Below are positions 14,394 to 23,946 of a stretch of DNA of 64,000 nucleotides, one piece after another. This DNA is from Phytoactinopolyspora halotolerans (GTDB taxonomy: Bacteria > Actinomycetota > Actinomycetes > Jiangellales > Jiangellaceae). The stretch spans positions 1 to 64,000 of the forward strand of contig NZ_JAAGOA010000024.1 in assembly GCF_010550675.1 (NCBI RefSeq). Reading direction: 5' to 3'. Made by a program: the position numbers and the translations under genes. How positions within the stretch are numbered: the stretch's first letter is position 1; every line of letters starts with the position of its first letter. Under the pieces are notes generated by a model, which made no database searches, was not told the origin of the DNA, and was given only the letters and a program-made list of their open reading frames with translations.

Positions 14394-15242
14394 ATGAGCG
14401 TCGCGTCCGATCACTCCAACCTGCTCATCTCGGCTGACGAACTCCGTGAGCGGCTGCGGCAGGACCCGCCCCCGATCCTGCTGGATGTCCGCTGGAAGCT
14501 GGGCGGCCCGGACGGTGCCGATGAGTATGCGAGGGGCCACCTGCCGGATGCCGTCTTCGTCGATCTCGAACGTGAACTCTCCGGACCGGTGACGCCGGAC
14601 TCGGGCCGGCATCCGCTGCCCGACGTCGCGGATCTGGAGGCGACGCTGCGCCGGGCCGGTGTGCGGACCGACTCCGACGTCGTCGTGTACGACGATTGGG
14701 GCGGCATGAGCGCGGCGCGGGCGTGGTGGCTACTGCGCTGGGGCGGCATGACCGCGGTGCGTGTCCTGGACGGCGGGCTGTCCGCGTGGCGAGCCGTCGG
14801 CGGTGATGTGACGGCGGATGTGCCGAGCCCTGAACCAGGCGACGTCGTGCTGACGCCCGGATCGATGCTCACGGTGGCGGCGGACCAGGCGGCCGAGCTG
14901 GCGCGCACGGGCGTCCTGCTGGATGCACGGGCAGGGGAGCGGTACCGGGGTGAGAGCGAGCCGGTCGATCCCGTGGCGGGGCATATCCCCGGCGCCGTCA
15001 ACGCGCCGACCACGGAGAACACCACTGCCGAGGGCCGGTTCCGAGTGCCCGATGAGCTACGTGAACGGTTCGCGGCGCTCGGTGTGGACCCATCTACGCC
15101 GGTCGGCGTGTACTGCGGAAGCGGGGTCACTGCGGCGCACGAGGTGCTCGCGCTGGCGACGGTGGGCATCGAGGCGGCGCTGTACCCGGGATCGTGGTCG
15201 GAATGGATCCGCGACCCCAGCCGTCCCGTGGAGACAGGCTAG
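14394..15242 (+). CDS. sseA: 3-mercaptopyruvate/thiosulfate sulfurtransferase (two rhodanese domains)
   Basis: A 282-residue tandem-rhodanese protein. The inactive N-terminal domain (about 10-135) has LLDVRWKLGG and GHLPDAVFVDLE. The active C-terminal domain (about 155-280) has GHIPGAVNAP and the catalytic loop CGSGVTA, the six-residue loop type of mercaptopyruvate sulfurtransferases. It moves sulfur from mercaptopyruvate or thiosulfate to thiol acceptors or cyanide in the cytosol. ATG 14394 follows GTGGAGAAG. No partner gene is adjacent; the symbol is by homology and the paralogue cannot be distinguished from general rhodanese genes. Confidence 0.88.
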   Translation: MSVASDHSNLLISADELRERLRQDPPPILLDVRWKLGGPDGADEYARGHLPDAVFVDLERELSGPVTPDSGRHPLPDVADLEATLRRAGVRTDSDVVVYDDWGGMSAARAWWLLRWGGMTAVRVLDGGLSAWRAVGGDVTADVPSPEPGDVVLTPGSMLTVAADQAAELARTGVLLDARAGERYRGESEPVDPVAGHIPGAVNAPTTENTTAEGRFRVPDELRERFAALGVDPSTPVGVYCGSGVTAAHEVLALATVGIEAALYPGSWSEWIRDPSRPVETG

Positions 15243-15319
15243 TCGCGACCGGCGACCGCCTGCGGCCTAAGACCCACTGCGACCTGCGGCCACGACGCTT
15301 CTCCAGCTGCAGCGACGCC

Positions 15320-15374
15320 CCATGATCATGAACAGAAACCGTTCACATAGCACGGTAAGCGTTCATGATCATGG
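15320..15374. terminator. 14-bp inverted repeat between convergent genes
   Basis: CCATGATCATGAAC (15320-15333) pairs exactly with 15361-15374 around a 27-nt loop. The second arm includes the stop codon of the minus-strand K+ channel gene (15369-15371). It lies between convergent genes and could terminate both. The GATCAT core links it to the palindromes at 608, 6504 and 49284. Confidence 0.6.
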
Positions 15375-16088
15375 TCGGCTGGGGCGTGGGGGCGACGGCG
15401 CGGTGGAGGCGCTGGCCCAGTTCCCGACCAGTCGTGCGACGACGATCGTCAGGAAGAGCGTTCCGGCCACGGTCTCGAACGAGGCGAGCGAGCGCGCCCA
15501 CGCGGTGATGGGGAGGATCTCGCCGTAGCCGAGCGTGGCCATGGTCACGTAGCTGTAGTAGACGAGCTGCTGCCAGGCGGGTGATTCGCCCGGCGTGGAC
15601 GGATCCTCGAAGCTACCGGGGTCGACATTCTCGACGATGGCGAAGATCGCGCCGAAGAACCCGCCCATGATGAGGTAGACGCAGACCGCGGCGGTGACCA
15701 GATCGATCCCCACCGCCGCGCCGCGTCGGAAGATGAACCTGGCCAGGGACAGCATGAGGGCGAGCATGAACGCGGCGACCGAGGTGAGCATCGCCAGCGT
15801 GACCGGCGTGCTGTCCTGAGCGAAGGAGAACCAGACTCCGAACAGCGCGAACACGGCGCCGAGCAGGATGATCCCGCGCGGATGCTGCCCTTCCTCGCGT
15901 ACGACGAGCACACCGAAGAAGATCATCCCTGCATAGAGCAGCATGTAGAGCCCGGTCCAGATCTCGCCGTAATCGGTGATCGGGTAGCCGAACTGCAGAA
16001 GCACGATGAAGACGAGGAGAAAGATCAGGCTCTGCGTGCGCCGGGCGAAGATGCCGGACTCGTTCGTGCGGTCGCTGCGCGTCTGCAT
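15369..16088 (-). CDS. Two-pore-helix potassium channel family protein
   Basis: A 239-residue membrane protein with about six hydrophobic segments. The pore loop reads YYSYVTMATLGYGEILP (about residues 175-191), followed by a final inner helix ending LFLTIVVARLVGNW. The filter TLGYGE differs from the common T(V/I)GYGD by Glu in place of Asp. The architecture (several N-terminal helices then one pore unit) fits ion-channel (Ion_trans_2) proteins; no cytoplasmic RCK domain is present. It likely passes K+ across the cytoplasmic membrane. Gating is not evident from the sequence. Confidence 0.85.
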   Translation of the reverse strand: MQTRSDRTNESGIFARRTQSLIFLLVFIVLLQFGYPITDYGEIWTGLYMLLYAGMIFFGVLVVREEGQHPRGIILLGAVFALFGVWFSFAQDSTPVTLAMLTSVAAFMLALMLSLARFIFRRGAAVGIDLVTAAVCVYLIMGGFFGAIFAIVENVDPGSFEDPSTPGESPAWQQLVYYSYVTMATLGYGEILPITAWARSLASFETVAGTLFLTIVVARLVGNWASASTAPSPPRPSRP

Positions 16089-16147
16089 GGGGACATGAAA
16101 CCATTTCGGATTGCGGGGCTCTGCGGTTGTGGCTAACGTGGCGAGCC

Positions 16148-17359
16148 GTGTCCGAGAATAAGACCCACATACGTCGGGTTCTGCGATCCACGGCCGACGA
16201 CAATCCGCCTGTCGGTGCGGTGGAGCTGTTTTTCGATTTGGTCTATGTGTTGACCATCATTCAGCTCTCACATTATCTGCTGTATGACCTGTCGTGGCAG
16301 GGCGCCGCGGAGACGGCGGTGCTGTTCCTGGCCGTGTGGTGGGGATGGAACTACACCGCGTGGGCGATGAACTGGTTGGATCCTGAGCATGCCGGGGTCC
16401 GCGGGCTGCTGGTGGTGCTGATGCTGGCCGCCCTCGGTATGGCCATCGCCATCCCGGACGCCTTCGGCGGGCGGGCCGCTCTGTTCGCGGCCGCGTACGT
16501 CATCTTCCAGCTGATACGCAGCGCGTTCATGGTCGCCGCCTTCCGCGGCCAGGTGATGGGGCGCAACTATGCGCAGCTGTTGGCGTGGAGCGGTTTCGCC
16601 GGCGTGTTCTGGATCGCCGGAGCGTTCGTCCCCGACGACGCGCAGCTCGTGGTCTGGGCGTTGGCGGTGCTCATCGACTATGTCGCGCCGCTCGTCGGAT
16701 TCTGGCTGCCGGGTGTCGGCGGAACGGACATGGCGGACTGGCCGTTGGCTGAGGAACACCTCGCCGAGCGGAACCGGCTGGTCTTCATCATCGCGCTCGG
16801 TGAGTCGATCCTGATTCTGGGCACCCTGCTCTCCGAGATCGAGTTGAGCTCGTCGGTGGTGGCCGCGGCAGTGGTGGGATTCGCGACGATCGTCCTGCTG
16901 TGGTGGCTGTACTTCAGCCGCCGGCTGGGCAATGCCGAGCACGACGCGCCGGAGCGGAGCGAGGCGACGGCGATGGCCCGCGGAGCGTACGCCTATGCGC
17001 ATGCACTCATGGTCGGCGGGGCGATCGTCGTCGCTGTGGGCATCGAGCAGATCACGCACCATCCGCTGGAGGACGCCGAATGGTCGATGGCGGGGACCGT
17101 ACTGGGTGGGCCTGTGCTGTACCTGGTCGGCAACGTCATCTTCAACGCTGCCCGCACCGGTGTGGTGCCCAGGTCACGACTGGCGGCGCTGGTCGCCCTG
17201 GCGGTGTTGGTTCCGTTCGTGCCGGCGATGTCCGCATTGGTGCTCGGAATCGCCGCCCTGGTGGTGCTGGCGGCGCTGGCCGTGGTCACCGGCGAGATCC
17301 GGACCAGCACGGAGCCGCGGGCCGAGCAAGGGGCCGGGCAGGAGGCCATCGGGCGCTGA
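16148..17359 (+). CDS. ltrA: Low temperature requirement protein A (LtrA) homologue
   Basis: A membrane protein of about 403 residues matching LtrA. The family hallmark VELFFDLVYVLTIIQLSH lies near the N-terminus, followed by WWGWNYTAWAMNWLDPE and a second conserved block LAERNRLVFIIALGESIL. About ten transmembrane helices are visible. The family was named from a Listeria cold-growth mutant; its biochemical function is unknown. GTG 16148 is taken as start by similarity; TTG 16127 in frame is an alternative. It is divergent from the K+ channel gene. Confidence 0.88.
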   Translation: MSENKTHIRRVLRSTADDNPPVGAVELFFDLVYVLTIIQLSHYLLYDLSWQGAAETAVLFLAVWWGWNYTAWAMNWLDPEHAGVRGLLVVLMLAALGMAIAIPDAFGGRAALFAAAYVIFQLIRSAFMVAAFRGQVMGRNYAQLLAWSGFAGVFWIAGAFVPDDAQLVVWALAVLIDYVAPLVGFWLPGVGGTDMADWPLAEEHLAERNRLVFIIALGESILILGTLLSEIELSSSVVAAAVVGFATIVLLWWLYFSRRLGNAEHDAPERSEATAMARGAYAYAHALMVGGAIVVAVGIEQITHHPLEDAEWSMAGTVLGGPVLYLVGNVIFNAARTGVVPRSRLAALVALAVLVPFVPAMSALVLGIAALVVLAALAVVTGEIRTSTEPRAEQGAGQEAIGR

Positions 17360-17376
17360 CTGAAGGCGGGCGGCCG

Positions 17377-17427
17377 ATGCACGGCGGTGACGGGGATATC
17401 GCATGCACGGTGGTGGCGGGGTATCGC
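17377..17427. repeat. Imperfect 26-bp tandem repeat downstream of ltrA
   Basis: Two adjacent copies of ATGCACGG(C/T)GGTG(A/G)CGGGG with a following TATCGC lie at 17377-17402 and 17403-17427. The 230-bp gap between ltrA and the NTF2-like gene holds nothing else recognisable. A recent slippage duplication is likely. Confidence 0.6.
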
Positions 17428-17590
17428 GCTGCTGGCACCGCCGGATTCGCGGACTCGCAGCTCCCGATGGCTGTGGCGTACCTGTCGACTGCATCCGCGA
17501 TCTCCAGTCGTGGCGGTAGTGCACTTCGGTGTGGCTCTGTGAAAGCATCACCAGTCACGGCGGACGCGACCGTGGTAATTTGCGCCTTGG

Positions 17591-17962
17591 ATGAATCCGG
17601 CGACACGGGGAAGGGCGAGAGAATTGGCGGCAGAAGATCGGCTCCCATCCGCACTGGGAGGATTCATCGACGCGGTCAACGCCCACGATGAAGAGGCGTT
17701 TCTCGGTGCCTTCACCGAGGACGGGCTGGTGAACGACTGGGGGCGAGAGTTCCGTGGCCGGGAGGCCATCAAGGGCTGGAGCGATCGTGAGTTCATCGGA
17801 GCGCGCGGCACCATGACCGTCACCGATGTGGCCGAAGACGCCGGCTGGTATCAGGTGACGGCGGACTGGCGGAGCACGCACGCGAACGGCCTGAGCCTGT
17901 TCGAGTTCCAGCTGGACGGCGATCACATCAGCGTGATGCGGATCTCCGAAGCTCAGGCCTGA
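17591..17962 (+). CDS. SnoaL/NTF2-like fold protein
   Basis: A 123-residue protein of the nuclear-transport-factor-2/SnoaL fold. The N-terminal helix SALGGFIDAVNAHDEEAFLGAF followed by TEDGLVNDWGREFRGREAIKGWSD is the family pattern. The strands DVAEDAGWYQVTADWRS and FEFQLDGDHISVMRI complete the cone. Such proteins are isomerases, dehydratases, limonene-epoxide hydrolase-like enzymes or non-catalytic binders; the substrate is unknown. ATG 17591 is used, though TTG 17620 is possible. It stands alone between ltrA and the convergent iron-binding lipoprotein gene. Confidence 0.75.
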   Translation: MNPATRGRARELAAEDRLPSALGGFIDAVNAHDEEAFLGAFTEDGLVNDWGREFRGREAIKGWSDREFIGARGTMTVTDVAEDAGWYQVTADWRSTHANGLSLFEFQLDGDHISVMRISEAQA

Positions 17963-17978
17963 TCGCGTACGACGAATG

Positions 17979-18995
17979 TCAGGCGGCCGCCTGCTCCAGG
18001 TAGGGACGCAGCTGTTCGAGGGCGTACGGGATCGACAGCGGAGAAGGCGTGTTCAAGCCGACGACGGTGGCGTAGTCGAGCACGGCGACCGTTCCCGGTA
18101 GCTGATCGAAGCCGGGGATGTCCGCGAGGTCACTCTCGTCGCCGCCGTTGACCAGGAATGCCAGCAGGTCCGCCTCGAGCAGGTCCGCGCGTTCGGCGCT
18201 GACATTGATTCTGCTGTCCCCGGTCTCCCGGCCGTGCTCGACCACGGGTGCGAACATCTCCATGCCGAGCTGCTGGAAGAAGACGCTGGAGCCGTCCTCC
18301 TCGTCGGCGACGATGTACATCGAATCGCCCACCACGTACTGGGCGAGCGCGAACGTCCGGCCCTGGAGCCCGGGCAGCTCGTCCGCGACCGCAGCCACCT
18401 GCCCGTCGACGGAGGCGATGATCTCTTGGGCGGACTCCTGCCGGTCGAGGACTTCGCCGGCCACCCGAACCAGCTCCTGCCACGGCGTCACCTGGTGCTC
18501 GTCCGGAGAGGCGATCGTCGGAGCGATGTCGGACAGCCGCTCGTAGGTCTGTTCGTCGTCGATGGTGAAGGTCCCGACGATCAGGTCTGGCTCCAGCGCG
18601 GCGATCTGCTCGAACGGGAGACCGTCCGTTCCGTCGATCGCCACGGCATCGTCCGGTAGCTCTTGCCACGGCACGCCTGGCTCGGGCATGTAGGCGTCGA
18701 TCGCGTAGCCGACCGGCTCCACCCCCATCGCCAGCATCACGTCGTTCCACGGCAGATCGACGCTGACGACGCGCTCCGGTGGCTCGTCCACCTCGGTCGA
18801 GCCGTAGCGATGCTCGATGGTCACCGGCCCGGCGTCGTCGGCCGGAGCGCCCGACGGCTCCGCTGTGGTATTCCCGGTCGTCTCGGCGGACGCGTCGTCG
18901 GACCCGTCGCCCGAACCGCCACATGCGGCGATGCCGGCCATGAGAGCGAACCCCGCGGCCGCCGCGAGCGAGGCACGTACTGTGCGAATCTTCAT
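17979..18995 (-). CDS. Iron-siderophore ABC transporter substrate-binding lipoprotein
   Basis: A 338-residue lipoprotein. The signal peptide ends in a lipobox (GIAAC, Cys at about residue 25), then a Gly/Ser/Asp-rich spacer. The FepB/TroA-like domain has RVVSVDLPWNDVMLAMGVEPVG, LPFEQIAALEPDLIVG and the second lobe from about residue 185. It would capture a ferric siderophore outside the membrane and deliver it to a permease. No permease or ATPase gene is adjacent, so it uses a transporter encoded elsewhere. An almost perfect iron-repressor box touches its start codon. Confidence 0.9.
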   Translation of the reverse strand: MKIRTVRASLAAAAGFALMAGIAACGGSGDGSDDASAETTGNTTAEPSGAPADDAGPVTIEHRYGSTEVDEPPERVVSVDLPWNDVMLAMGVEPVGYAIDAYMPEPGVPWQELPDDAVAIDGTDGLPFEQIAALEPDLIVGTFTIDDEQTYERLSDIAPTIASPDEHQVTPWQELVRVAGEVLDRQESAQEIIASVDGQVAAVADELPGLQGRTFALAQYVVGDSMYIVADEEDGSSVFFQQLGMEMFAPVVEHGRETGDSRINVSAERADLLEADLLAFLVNGGDESDLADIPGFDQLPGTVAVLDYATVVGLNTPSPLSIPYALEQLRPYLEQAAA

Positions 18996-19013
18996 CAGGT
19001 TAGCCTAACCTAA
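18995..19013 (-). promoter_or_regulatory. IdeR/DmdR-type iron box overlapping the start codon
   Basis: On the minus strand the 19 bp TTAGGTTAGGCTAACCTGA matches the actinobacterial iron-box consensus TTAGGTTAGGCTAACCTAA at 18 of 19 positions. Its last base is the first base of the ATG of the iron lipoprotein gene. TAGGCT (19007-19002), inside the box, has the TAnnnT form of a -10 element at the spacing expected if transcription starts at the ATG. The transcript may therefore be leaderless and directly blocked by the repressor. Confidence 0.88.
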
Positions 19014-19037
19014 GGGTTCACTACGGGTTTCGCGGCG

Positions 19038-20243
19038 TCAGTCGTTCTCCAAGTCAGACGGGAGCAGCTGCTCGGTGAGCAGTCTGCGAACCCGCCCGCT
19101 CCGTTCCGGATGGTCGAGCCATCGGCGCAGTAGCCGCCATCCGAGAAAGTATCCGAGCACGTACGTGTCCATGCCGGGCGTCTTGAGGAAGTCGAGCGCC
19201 CAAGCGGTCTCGGCCTCGCTGAGCAGCGCCCATGGGCGCAGGTACTCGGCGATCTCGGCGTCTGGTCGCCCTCCGTCCACCAGGAAGGCCGCGTTGCCCC
19301 AGGCACCCCAGAGCACGTTCCGGGCGTCGTGGATCGCCGCGAAGTCGCTTCCGTCGACGGCGATGCCGAGTGGTGCGAGTATATGATCGCTCAGCCACCG
19401 CTGCGCCTCGTCTCCGGGGAAGACGATCTGCTGGGCATGCAGTCCCAGGCCTTCGCTCACCACGAACGACGGCGAGATCATGAAACGTACCCGCTGCTCG
19501 ATCCGGCCCTCCTTGCCGGCGAGGTGAATGTCCTTGAGCATCGACTCCGCGATATGGCCGGGGAACCCTTCATGGGCGACCACGTAGAGCAGGTCTGCGA
19601 GGTTGAACGGGCTGCCGTCATTGATGTAGACGGTTGCGCGCATGTCCCCGGCGTAGTGACCGCGGTGGGCGCCGGGCGCCAGTTCGACCTGCACCGAGAC
19701 GCCGTCCGGCAGCGGCACGAGCATCTCGGTGCGACGGCGTGTCTCGTTGACCGCGCGGCGCACCAGGTCAGGTAGCTGGGCCTGCTGCGCGGCCGGCAGC
19801 GTGTGTGCCGCCTGCCAGGAGCGCAGCCGCTCCGCCACGGAGCCGGCGCCGGAGGGCAGCGCCGCGTCGAGCTGTGCGTGCGCGGCGTCGAACGCGGACT
19901 CCGGTTGCCATGTCGCCTCGACGCCCAGGCACTCGCGCGCGTACTCGCTCAACGGCCGGTCGTCGTGCAGGCGCTGCGCGACCGCTCGCATCGCTCGTAC
20001 GTGCGCGCGTAGGTAGGCGGCGCGAGCGCGGTCGAACGGCAGCTGATCGAGCAGCGCATCGCAGGCGGCGACGAGGCGATCCGGCGATGGCGGTGACGCC
20101 TCGGTCTCGACCTCCGTTCGCCACTGCTCCGGTCCGTCGTAGATCAGCACCGTACCGTCGTGCGACGCCGTCATGTGCCGGTTGATCCGCAATGCCAGCG
20201 TTGCATAGTCGTGCAACCACGAGAGTTGTACTTGAGTCTGCAT
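19038..20243 (-). CDS. DUF885-like zinc metallopeptidase
   Basis: A 401-residue soluble protein. The zinc motif HEGFPGH (about residues 240-246) followed by SEGLGLHAQ (about 285) is the HE-x-x-PGH ... E arrangement of the DUF885 family, whose members are putative carboxypeptidase-like enzymes. It is shorter than the usual 550-600 residues, lacking part of the N-terminal region. No signal peptide is seen. Substrate unknown. Two neighbouring genes are regulators on unrelated operons, and context adds nothing. Confidence 0.75.
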   Translation of the reverse strand: MQTQVQLSWLHDYATLALRINRHMTASHDGTVLIYDGPEQWRTEVETEASPPSPDRLVAACDALLDQLPFDRARAAYLRAHVRAMRAVAQRLHDDRPLSEYARECLGVEATWQPESAFDAAHAQLDAALPSGAGSVAERLRSWQAAHTLPAAQQAQLPDLVRRAVNETRRRTEMLVPLPDGVSVQVELAPGAHRGHYAGDMRATVYINDGSPFNLADLLYVVAHEGFPGHIAESMLKDIHLAGKEGRIEQRVRFMISPSFVVSEGLGLHAQQIVFPGDEAQRWLSDHILAPLGIAVDGSDFAAIHDARNVLWGAWGNAAFLVDGGRPDAEIAEYLRPWALLSEAETAWALDFLKTPGMDTYVLGYFLGWRLLRRWLDHPERSGRVRRLLTEQLLPSDLEND

Positions 20244-20326
20244 GACTCAACTCTTGTCGTCGGGCGAACCCCGGTCAAGGCCTGACATGGTCACTCTGGC
20301 TGGACCGGCTCGGCGCGCCGGGGCCC

Positions 20327-20905
20327 CTAGGAGCGCAGGCCTTGCGACGCGATGGTCACCATCCTGCGGCGCGCCGCGGCGTCCTGGCCGTGCCGCTCCC
20401 GTGCGATGCACCCCTCGATCACGGACCTGACGTCCGTTGCGTCGACGTCGCCTCGGACCGCGCCCGAGGCCTGTGCGCGGCTGAGTATCTCCCGGATGGC
20501 TGCGTCGAGGTCGTGATCGGGGTCCGTGGCCGCCCGTTCGACGTCGAATCCCGCGCCGGCGAGTGCGTCGGCGAGCCCACGGTCGGTTCCGCCCTCCTCG
20601 ACCATGAGGGCGAGGAACTCGAAGAAGGCGTCCCCGGGCTCCCGCTCGGCGGCCAGTCGGCGAGCCTGGCGCACCAGTTGCTCCACGCGGGCCCGGACGA
20701 TCGCGTCGAACAACGCTTCCTTGGTGGGAAAGTGGCGGCTCACCGTTCCCGTGCCCACACCGGCGTGATCAGCTATCTCGTGCACGGACACCGCCAGTCC
20801 GCGCGCCGCGAACAACTCGATCGCTGCCTCGAGTACCTTTGCCCGATTTCGCTGGGCGTCGGCCCGCATGGGCCGTTCTGTCGACCTTCCGGATTCTTCC
20901 CCCAC
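20327..20905 (-). CDS. TetR/AcrR-family transcriptional regulator
   Basis: A 192-residue regulator. The N-terminal HTH (about 15-60) has RAKVLEAAIELFAARGLAVS, VHEIADHAGVGTGTVSRHFP and TKEALFDAIV, the TetR signature. The C-terminal ligand and dimer domain is helical. GTG 20905 is preferred because a purine-rich GGGAGGGGG lies upstream; ATG 20869 in frame is an alternative. The target genes are not evident. It is divergent from the MerR-family gene across about 230 bp that contain no other gene I can support. Confidence 0.88.
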   Translation of the reverse strand: MGEESGRSTERPMRADAQRNRAKVLEAAIELFAARGLAVSVHEIADHAGVGTGTVSRHFPTKEALFDAIVRARVEQLVRQARRLAAEREPGDAFFEFLALMVEEGGTDRGLADALAGAGFDVERAATDPDHDLDAAIREILSRAQASGAVRGDVDATDVRSVIEGCIARERHGQDAAARRRMVTIASQGLRS

Positions 20906-21132
20906 CGGAATGCCCCCTCCCTCTGTCTGCGCATTGTAGCGGTTCTCACCAACCGGAATGTGAGTTCCGTTTCACGCGCTGCGCTCATCGGGTCGTCAAT
21001 TGAACCGCCGACGCGTCCGGGGCCACCCACCCCGAACGATGAGGCCGTACACGCTACCCGGTGGCTGGCTACAGTAACGGATGACATCCATGTCACGTTT
21101 GCCGAGCTGATGACGGCCGGGGGAGGCGACAG

Positions 21133-21495
21133 ATGCGGATCGGGGAGCTGGCGCGGCGCACGGGCGTAAGCGAGCGATCGCTGCGCTATTACGAACAGCA
21201 GGGGCTACTGACGGCTGAGCGGACACCCGGTGGCCAGCGCGAGTATTCCGACGCGGCGGTGGATCGCGTGATACGCATCCAGGAGCTCTTCGCAGCCGGG
21301 CTGAACAGCGCGAAGATCGCTCAATTGCTGCCGTGCATGCGAGATGCGGACGGGGGACCGTCGACCATCGCGACGCCGCGTCTGGTCGAGGATCTCCTGG
21401 GCGAGCGGGAGCGGATCAACCGGATGATCGCCGACTTGGTCCGCTCGCGAGAGGTTCTGGACGAGGTGATCGACGCCGCGGCTGAGCACCGATAG
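21133..21495 (+). CDS. MerR-family transcriptional regulator
   Basis: A 120-residue regulator. The N-terminal winged helix reads MRIGELARRTGVSERSLRYY then EQQGLL and GGQREYSDAAVDRV, which is the MerR signature. A short coiled-coil dimer helix and tail follow (ERERINRMIADLVRSREVLD). No metal-binding Cys cluster is visible (only a single Cys in LLPCM), so it is not a metal sensor. GGGGGAGG precedes ATG 21133. Its own promoter or the neighbouring genes may be the target. Confidence 0.88.
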   Translation: MRIGELARRTGVSERSLRYYEQQGLLTAERTPGGQREYSDAAVDRVIRIQELFAAGLNSAKIAQLLPCMRDADGGPSTIATPRLVEDLLGERERINRMIADLVRSREVLDEVIDAAAEHR

Positions 21496-21600
21496 CGACA
21501 CTCAGCCACGACGTGCCGGCAGCCGTCGGCAGCCGTCGGACGGCTGTCGGCCACGGGTCGGCCATGCTCGCTCAGGCGTCGGCGTGGCCCGCGGTGAAGG

Positions 21601-23778
21601 TCAGGCGGGAATGTGGTCGGTCGGACGGTCCCACGCACGGTGCCGGCCGATGGCGGCGGCGAACTCGGCGACGAACTCGGCCGGGATGTCCGACCTCGCC
21701 TTGGACGAGGTCACGACGCCACGATCCACGACTACTGGGTCGTCGTCGCCGGCCTGATGGAACTCGCCGTCCAGCCCGCAGCGCGCCAGCAGATGCCGGC
21801 CGCTGCCGAACGCCGCGATCGCCTTGCCGTGTTTGTACGCCTCAGCGATGAAGTGCATCGCGTACCCGTCCTGCGCGAGTGTCTCGTTGCTCTTCGGCCC
21901 GCACGGCAACAGCACCGCGTCGTAGAGAACCGACGCCATCGTGGTGATCGCGCGGTCGGCTTCCAGCGTGCCGTCGTCGGCGGTGCTGATCGCACCGTCG
22001 GTGGGCGCCAGCAGTTCCGGGACCGCGCCCAGTTCCACCAACGCCTGAACCGCTCGTCGCAGGCCCTCGCCGTCGACGCCGTCCGCCGCGAGAACGGCGA
22101 TCTTGCGGGTGCTGACCGTGTTGACCACGGCGTTGGTGACCTGGCTGAGCGCCGGTGAGCTGCGACCGTGGTTCGGCCGGGTCGGCTGGGGCGGAGCCGT
22201 CACCCCGATGCCCTCGGCGACGCGCGTGGCCAGCTCGTGGTCCACCTCGTTCAGCCGTCCGACGACGCCTTCGCGAACCGAGACGGCGCCGACCTTGCCC
22301 AGCTCGAACCGGAAGGCGGCGACGATGTGCCGCTGCTCGATCTCGGTCATGCTGTTCCAGAACAATGCCGCCTGGCTGTAGTGGTCCTGGAAGCTCTCAC
22401 TGCGCTGCCGGATCTTCGCGCCCTCGACCTTCTCCTGGTAGTGCGAGTACACCTCGGGAAACTCGCCGCCGACCACCGGGCAACCGCCGCCCAGACTGTT
22501 CTTCTCGTAGCTGCTCTGTCCCACGTGGATCCGGTGCTGGGAGAAGCCGTCCCGCTGGTTGTTGTGGACCGGGGCGACGGCCCGGTTCACTGGCAGGTGG
22601 GCGAAGTTCGGCCCGCCCAGCCGGATCAGCTGGGTATCCAGATAGGAGAAGTTGCGCGCCTGCAGCAGCGGGTCGTTGGTGAAGTCGATCCCCGGCACGA
22701 CGTTGGCCGTGTGGAACGCGACCTGCTCGGTCTCGGCGAAGAAGTTGTCCGGGTTGCGGTTGAGCACCATCGAGCCCACCGGCGTCACCGGTACCTCTTC
22801 CTCCGGCACGAGCTTGGTCGGATCGAGCAGGTCGACGTCGAAGTCGAACTCCCGGGACTCGGGGATCAGCTGCATCCCGAGCTCGAACTCGGGATACGTT
22901 CCGGCCTCGATGGCGTCCCAGAGATCACGCCGGTTGAAGTCGGGGTCCTTGCCGCCGATCTTCTGCGTCTCATCCCAGACCAGCGAGTGCGTGCCCAGCT
23001 TCGGGGTCCAGTGGAACTTGACGAACGTGCCCTGTCCGGAGGCGTTGACGAGCCGGAACGTGTGCACCCCGAAGCCCTGCATCATCCGGTAGCTGCGGGG
23101 AAGCGCGCGGTCGGACATCAGCCACATCATCATGTGCAGGGTCTCGGCCTGCTGGGCGACGAAGTCCCACAGGGTGTCGTGCGCGGATTGCGCCTGTGGA
23201 ATCTCGTTGTGCGGCTCAGGCTTCACCGCATGGACGAAGTCGGGGAACTTGATGCCGTCCTGGATGAAGAACACCGGCATGTTGTTCGCGACCAGGTCGT
23301 AGTTGCCCTGCTCGGTGTAGAACTTGGTGGCGAACCCGCGCACGTCGCGCACCGTGTCCGCGGACCCGCGTGATCCGGCGACCGTGGAGAATCGCACGAA
23401 CACAGGCGTCGTCACCGACGGGTCGGTGAGGAAACGCGCCGCGGTGTACGGTTCGAGGCTGTCGTCGTAGGGCCGGAACTCGCCGTAGGCGCCGGCGCCG
23501 CGGGCGTGGACCACCCGCTCCGGGATGCGTTCGTGGTCGAAATGGGTGATCTTCTCGCGTGCGTGGAAATCTTCCAGCAGCGTCGGTCCACGTGCGCCGA
23601 CCGAGACCGAATCGTCGGTATGGTCCACGCGAACGCCCTGTTGGGTGGTGAGGTGGGTATTGGTGTCATCCACACGGTGCGGCTCGAGCTGACGGTCCTT
23701 GGCGTTGTCCGGGCCGGGTGGGGACGTGTCCCCGGGTGGGGATGCGTCGCCAGGTCGGGATGCGTCGTTGTCGTGCAC
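21601..23778 (-). CDS. katE: Large-subunit catalase (HPII/KatE type)
   Basis: A 725-residue monofunctional haem catalase. Active-site signature [14 protein letters not shown] lies at about residues 88-101 (catalytic His), [21 protein letters not shown] follows with the conserved Asn at NNMP, and the proximal haem-Tyr motif is in [18 protein letters not shown]. From about residue 555 a C-terminal flavodoxin/DJ-1-like domain follows, typical of clade 2 large catalases. It decomposes H2O2 in the cytosol. The first 25 residues are a D/P/G-rich low-complexity tail. A GTG start at 23778 follows GAGGGG. A SigB-like promoter sequence lies 48 bp upstream. Confidence 0.95.
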   Translation of the reverse strand: MHDNDASRPGDASPPGDTSPPGPDNAKDRQLEPHRVDDTNTHLTTQQGVRVDHTDDSVSVGARGPTLLEDFHAREKITHFDHERIPERVVHARGAGAYGEFRPYDDSLEPYTAARFLTDPSVTTPVFVRFSTVAGSRGSADTVRDVRGFATKFYTEQGNYDLVANNMPVFFIQDGIKFPDFVHAVKPEPHNEIPQAQSAHDTLWDFVAQQAETLHMMMWLMSDRALPRSYRMMQGFGVHTFRLVNASGQGTFVKFHWTPKLGTHSLVWDETQKIGGKDPDFNRRDLWDAIEAGTYPEFELGMQLIPESREFDFDVDLLDPTKLVPEEEVPVTPVGSMVLNRNPDNFFAETEQVAFHTANVVPGIDFTNDPLLQARNFSYLDTQLIRLGGPNFAHLPVNRAVAPVHNNQRDGFSQHRIHVGQSSYEKNSLGGGCPVVGGEFPEVYSHYQEKVEGAKIRQRSESFQDHYSQAALFWNSMTEIEQRHIVAAFRFELGKVGAVSVREGVVGRLNEVDHELATRVAEGIGVTAPPQPTRPNHGRSSPALSQVTNAVVNTVSTRKIAVLAADGVDGEGLRRAVQALVELGAVPELLAPTDGAISTADDGTLEADRAITTMASVLYDAVLLPCGPKSNETLAQDGYAMHFIAEAYKHGKAIAAFGSGRHLLARCGLDGEFHQAGDDDPVVVDRGVVTSSKARSDIPAEFVAEFAAAIGRHRAWDRPTDHIPA

Positions 23779-23825
23779 GGATCATGTCCCCTCGTCTCGT
23801 GATGGGCAGAACTGCTCTGGCGCCG

Positions 23826-23851
23826 GTACCCACAGCCGCGGAACCCGAATC
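23826..23851 (-). promoter_or_regulatory. Candidate SigB-type promoter of katE
   Basis: On the minus strand: GATT, a 16-bp spacer, then GGGTAC. This fits GNNT-N14-16-GGGTAC of the Streptomyces general-stress sigma factor, which is known to control a catalase there. It lies 48 bp upstream of the GTG start. Confidence 0.4.
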
Positions 23852-23946
23852 GGCCTGATGCGCGTGTCGGTATCGATGTCGAGATCGTGGATGCGTGGGA
23901 CCGTAGAACCCTGGGGCGCCGGTGCTGAACGTGGCACTATGAGGAG

